Source: Bacillota bacterium (GTDB lineage Bacteria > Bacillota > Clostridia > Christensenellales > CAG-138). Taken from it: DNA of 64,000 bases. The notes under the pieces were generated by a model. That model was not told the DNA's origin. It ran no database searches and saw nothing but the letters and a program-made list of their open reading frames with translations. The stretch is taken from contig JAEWUO010000012.1 in the NCBI GenBank assembly GCA_023459335.1, forward strand, positions 15,738 through 79,737, read 5' to 3'. This document shows positions 61,261 to 64,000 of the stretch, in pieces. Numbering within the stretch: position 1 is the stretch's first letter; every line of letters starts with the position of its first letter. A program made the position numbers and the translations under genes.

Positions 61261-61304
61261 AAATGATTCATTACGGGAAATTTATTTTCCGTAATGAATC
61301 ATTT
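61261..61304. repeat. 16-bp perfect inverted repeat
   Basis: AAATGATTCATTACGG (61261-61276) and its reverse complement (61289-61304) around a 12-nt A/T loop that itself continues the pairing (GGAAA/TTTCC-like). Confidence 0.85.
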
Positions 61305-61433
61305 AAGAAAAAAATTTTTTTTCAAAAATTTTTGTCTTAAAGCTTCATTACAATTTTTCTTTTTTTTCTTTAAAAAAAAAATCCTTAGAAAAAAATCCTT
61401 AGAAAAAAATCCCCTCTTTACCCCCAAAAAAAA

Positions 61434-61452
61434 TCCCCCCTTTTAGGGGGGA
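61434..61452. repeat. C6/G6 hairpin
   Basis: TCCCCCC-TTTTA-GGGGGGA, a very GC-rich hairpin in AT-rich surroundings. Confidence 0.75.
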
Positions 61453-61564
61453 CCCCAAAACCTCTTTCTCAGCTGAGTGAGTAATGAATTGCCCGTAGGG
61501 CAAATTTATTACTAGCTTAGGTGAGAAAAGGACTTTTGGGAATAAGGGGGGTAAAAGAAAAATA

Positions 61565-61910
61565 TTTACGAGCGTAGCGAGTAAATAATTTTTCCTTTTC
61601 TCAATGTGAGCGTAGCGAACATTGAGAAAAGGAACGGGTAGAGGAGGACCATAGAGGAGGACCATAGAGGAGGACCACAACAATAAAGAGAAGGACCATA
61701 GAGATAAAGAAAAGGGAAAATTTGTTAAAAAATTTTAATTTTAATTTTTTTAATAATTGAGCATTTTTAACGAATTTTCATTTTTAATAATTGAGCATTT
61801 TTAACAAATTTTAGTAATTTTTTTTAAAAGAAGATAGTAAAAAAATCTTTACGAGCGTAGCGAGTAAGGATTTTTACTATATCCAATGTGAGCGTAGCGA
61901 ACATTGGATA
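61565..61910. repeat. Four hairpins with the conserved loop GAGCGTAGCGA
   Basis: The 11-nt loop occurs at 61570, 61608, 61853 and 61890, each time flanked by a different self-complementary stem (for example CAATGT/ACATTG, TTTAC/GTAAA, TATCCAATGT/ACATTGGATA). A fifth copy lies on the minus strand at 11540-11550. Confidence 0.8.
61641..61680 (+). repeat. 13-bp tandem repeat
   Basis: Three copies of GAGGAGGACCATA-type units in succession, the last one diverged. Confidence 0.75.
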
Positions 61911-62082
61911 TAGGACGGACGAACCTAACGAGTAATAAAGGGGGTGGGAAAATTTGTTAAATTACGACCCTTTACACAATGGAGTTGTGTATATGAGGAG
62001 TTGTGTATATGAGGAGTTGTTGCCGGCGGGCTTAGTCCCACAACCAATTTAAATACAATAAGAAATAACTAACTTAACTACA

Positions 62083-62300
62083 GCGGCCGCTGAAACAGGT
62101 AACTAATCCTAGTTAACTTTACTACTTGACTATGGTCGGCCGCTGAAACAGGTAACTAACCTTAGCTATTTAACTACGTCTGGCTAATGGAACACTAAAA
62201 TGAGCACTTTAGTTAACTTTACTACTTGACTGTGGTTTGGCTGCTGAAATAACCAATTGATCTTATTGATATCGCTGCTGAAACAGGTAATCTAACTAAG
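62083..62300 (+). repeat. Dispersed GCCGCTGAAACAGGTAA repeats
   Basis: Copies near 62086, 62140 and 62272, with degenerate ones near 62237 and 62590, separated by TAGTTAACTTTACTACTTGA repeats. Some copies contain GCGGCCGC. Confidence 0.75.
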
Positions 62301-62322
62301 CTACTCTTATTACAGCGGGCCG

Positions 62323-62765
62323 CTATAACCCAACTCACAACCTTGACTTTGATTGGGACATAAGTCTAGTTCAAAAGTTCTTCCTGTGGGGAAAACTCAT
62401 TCTATGGAAATACAAACAAACTATGAGAAAAAAGTCAATAGAGACAGCGGCACACTAAATCCTTAAATTAAAACTATATTATATAGGTGCGGCCGCTGTA
62501 TATCGAAACTTAAATTGTAACCTATATTTAATAAATGGACAACTTTAAAGACCTCAAAACTTTAATCTTATTGACTTTTATCTTTAGGAGAGCCGCTGAA
62601 ACAAGCAATTCTTTAGTTTGACAGCGGAATAAAACCTCTTTGCCGGCGGGCAATACGAACATAACTACAGTAACTTAACTCCTTATCTGTGGAATTATCT
62701 TACTAGGGGTGGCCGCTATAACCCAGCTCACAATCTTGACTTTGGGTAAAAAGTGAGTCCAGCTC
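62323..62765 (+). repeat. Duplicated GCCGCTATAACCCA block and degenerate hairpin module 12
   Basis: Similar ~40-bp blocks begin near 62325 and 62711 (GCCGCTATAACCCARCTCAC then CTTGACTTTG). Between them, 62487-62520 carries GTGCGGCCGCTGTATATCGAA, a decayed relative of the hairpin module without a class B promoter. Confidence 0.7.
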
Positions 62766-62935
62766 AAAAAGTCCTTCCTATGGAAAAAGTCCTTCCTATG
62801 GAAAAAGTCCTTCCTATGGAAAAAGTCCTTCCTATGGAAAAAGTCCAGCTCACGAACAAAACCCAGCTCACGGGAACACCTCTATATAAAAAGTCCACCC
62901 TATGGAAAAAGTCCACTCTATGGAAAAAGTCCATT
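62766..62935 (+). repeat. 18-bp tandem array
   Basis: Four perfect copies of AAAAAGTCCTTCCTATGG (62766-62837), a spacer with CCAGCTCACG repeats, then two diverged copies (62889-62924). The apparent open frame through it is a by-product of the repeat length. Confidence 0.88.
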
Positions 62936-63079
62936 CTTTGACAGTCGAACTTTTCCAGTTTTTACTATGGAAATGTGTGAGAATTAAAGGAAAAGTGTTG
63001 TAAATAAGTAAAATTTTAGTGTTTGCACGCCCTTTTAGTGGGAATTTTGGAGATTTTTAGTAGAAAAGGTGGGATTTTG

Positions 63080-63174
63080 TGGTGCACTTTGGGTATTTTA
63101 AGAGTTTTTTGGTGATTTTTAAGATACTTTGGAGTATTTTGGTGCACTTTGGTACACTTTGGTACACTTTGGGT
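63080..63174 (+). repeat. GGTRCACTTTGG iterons in a G/T-rich strand
   Basis: GGTGCACTTTGG or GGTACACTTTGG occurs four times within 95 bp, with a diverged GATACTTTGG. The plus strand is strongly G over C here. Confidence 0.75.
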
Positions 63175-63308
63175 TGGATTTCTGGTATTTTTATGTAAGT
63201 GTGGTCATCCTTATTGAAGGAAAAATTACCCAAAGATTACAATATAAGCCGCCCCGCCACTGGATATAATAACCTAAGAAAAACTTTTTCAAAAATTTTT
63301 AAAAACTC

Positions 63309-63337
63309 TTGACAAACAATAGAATATGTGCTATAAT
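63309..63337 (+). promoter_or_regulatory. Promoter (TTGACA)
   Basis: TTGACA (63309), 17-bp spacer, TATAAT (63332-63337). Drives the last gene of the window. Confidence 0.8.
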
Positions 63338-63381
63338 TAAAGAGTAATAAGAACACAAATAAATGAAAAGAGGTTTTTAAA

Positions 63382-63981
63382 ATGAAAATTATTGACAAAA
63401 GAAATTACAAAAATTTTATAGAAGGGGGAATTTTAAAAATTCAAAGTTTTACAAGAGTAGAACTAGCGGGAGTCGATTACCTGACAATAAATGCCAGTAA
63501 TGATAATGAAATTATTGTTGGTGATAATTGTTCAATTTATTGTAATGATAATAACCATATTAATGTAAAACATAGATGTATGATTGTGGCGAAAAATAAT
63601 TGTATAATTAATGGTGGAGATTATAATGAAATAGGAGTAGATCAAAATTGTAAAATTACAGTAGATGATTTAAATACCGTAATAGCAAGGGGTTATAATA
63701 CGATTCGAGGCGGACACTTCAATACAATAACTGTTGAAGATAATAGTGATATCATTATAAACAATGAAGGAATAGTTACAATAAAAGGAAGAAATATAAA
63801 TCTAAAAATATTAGATGAAGGAGCTATGTCGACAATAAATAATTTAGCCACTAGTAGCGTTATTTTAACATATAATGCAATGGGAACAATGAAGATTTAC
63901 AAAACTAGTAAATTAAAGCAGAATGAAATTTCTGTATCAAATGGAAAAATATCCAAAGAATTCAATATAAGTATGAAATAA
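63382..63981 (+). CDS. Beta-solenoid-like protein rich in Asn
   Basis: 199 aa, ATG behind AAAAGAGG. From residue ~30 to ~165 short turns repeat every ~10-20 residues (NDNEIIVGDNCSIYCNDNNHINV; DYNEIGVDQNCKITVDDLNTVIA; GYNTIRGGHFNTITVEDNSDIII), the look of a right-handed parallel beta-helix with Asn ladders. No signal peptide or enzyme motif. Such folds occur in fibre proteins and in polysaccharide-binding proteins, but this gene lies away from the structural operon. Function unknown. Confidence 0.55.
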   Translation: MKIIDKRNYKNFIEGGILKIQSFTRVELAGVDYLTINASNDNEIIVGDNCSIYCNDNNHINVKHRCMIVAKNNCIINGGDYNEIGVDQNCKITVDDLNTVIARGYNTIRGGHFNTITVEDNSDIIINNEGIVTIKGRNINLKILDEGAMSTINNLATSSVILTYNAMGTMKIYKTSKLKQNEISVSNGKISKEFNISMK

Positions 63982-64000
63982 AACAAAAACTACCATAGTA

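Larger units (their letters stand above)
60940..63308. other. 2.4-kb gene-free region of hairpins and repeats (origin or terminus candidate)
   Basis: Frames here are short, low in complexity and lack ribosome binding sites, so I call no gene. Contents in order: homopolymer-rich DNA; a long palindrome (61261-61304); C/G-run hairpins (61434-61452); four hairpins capped by GAGCGTAGCGA; GCCGCTGAAACAGGTAA repeats; a duplicated ~40-bp block; an 18-bp tandem array; and a G/T-rich stretch with GGTACACTTTGG iterons. Such a concentration suggests a replication origin, terminus or packaging region. Confidence 0.6.

Noticed and set aside
61021..61266. 81-codon open frame in the gene-free region
   Set aside because: TTG start without a ribosome binding site, Phe/Lys-rich composition typical of AT-rich non-coding DNA, and located in a region of hairpins.
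62753..62941. Open frame of 62 codons through the 18-bp array
   Set aside because: It exists only because the repeat length is a multiple of three; no ribosome binding site and no protein-like sequence outside the repeat.
61641..63174. CRISPR array
   Set aside because: Repeats are directly tandem or irregularly dispersed without unique spacers of constant length, and no cas genes are near.

Overview
This 64-kb window is very AT-rich and densely coding. It most likely comes from a large (jumbo-type) bacteriophage of an anaerobic, Clostridium-like Firmicute. The evidence is a tail and lysis gene block, a peptidoglycan amidase with clostridial hydrophobic-W-type repeats, an oxygen-sensitive class III ribonucleotide reductase, Firmicute-type ribosome binding sites (GGAGG/GAGGTGA) with frequent TTG starts, many phage-encoded enzymes and a tRNA array. 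No chromosomal housekeeping gene was seen. This assignment is inference; no database search was possible.

Layout. (1) 1-11.4 kb, minus strand: the 5' end of a UvrD-like helicase whose Walker A motif is broken by an intein, then an operon of tail/fibre proteins, an HPr/Crh-like protein, membrane and holin candidates and an amidase lysin. A small lysis-region gene in this operon is interrupted by an IStron (group I intron plus TnpB). (2) 11.4-11.9 kb: a divergent, AT-rich regulatory region. (3) 11.9-31 kb, plus strand: nucleotide metabolism and DNA topology. It holds a P-loop kinase-like protein, a methyltransferase, a polynucleotide ligase, a redoxin, NrdD (three group I introns and one intein), NrdG, a ferredoxin-thioredoxin-reductase-like protein, a macro-domain protein, both subunits of a type IIA topoisomerase (subunit B has two introns) and a lipoprotein transglycosylase. 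(4) 31-37 kb: a TROVE/DUF2828 Ro60-like protein, a T4 Rnl1-type RNA ligase, a SprT-like protein and small genes. (5) 37.2-39.8 kb: nine tRNA genes interleaved with structured non-coding spacers. One of them, tRNA-Asn, is split in its anticodon loop by a homing-endonuclease gene. (6) 39.8-60.8 kb: many small genes plus ThyX-like, metallophosphoesterase, Thg1, radical SAM, NMN adenylyltransferase, DnaQ-like exonuclease, a second RNA ligase (DRB0094 type) and an HNH-CCA-adding enzyme fusion. Here transcription units are separated by a repeated hairpin-plus-promoter module. (7) 60.8-63.3 kb: a 2.5-kb gene-free region of hairpins and tandem repeats, an origin or terminus candidate. (8) A beta-solenoid-like protein closes the window.

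How the genes work together. NrdD, NrdG, the NrdH-like redoxin and the FTR-like reductase form a plausible self-sufficient anaerobic dNTP pathway, with ThyX supplying dTMP. The ligases, Thg1, CCA enzyme, macro domain, NMN adenylyltransferase and Ro60-like protein form a plausible RNA/tRNA repair and NAD-salvage set that fits the tRNA array. Transcription appears to use host sigma-A-like promoters: TTGACT or TTGATT, a 17-bp spacer in every case measured, then TATAAT. They fall into two classes with different downstream tails. The window is unusually rich in parasitic elements (six group I-type introns, two inteins, several homing nucleases), and GCGGCCGC-type motifs are strikingly over-represented against the AT-rich background.
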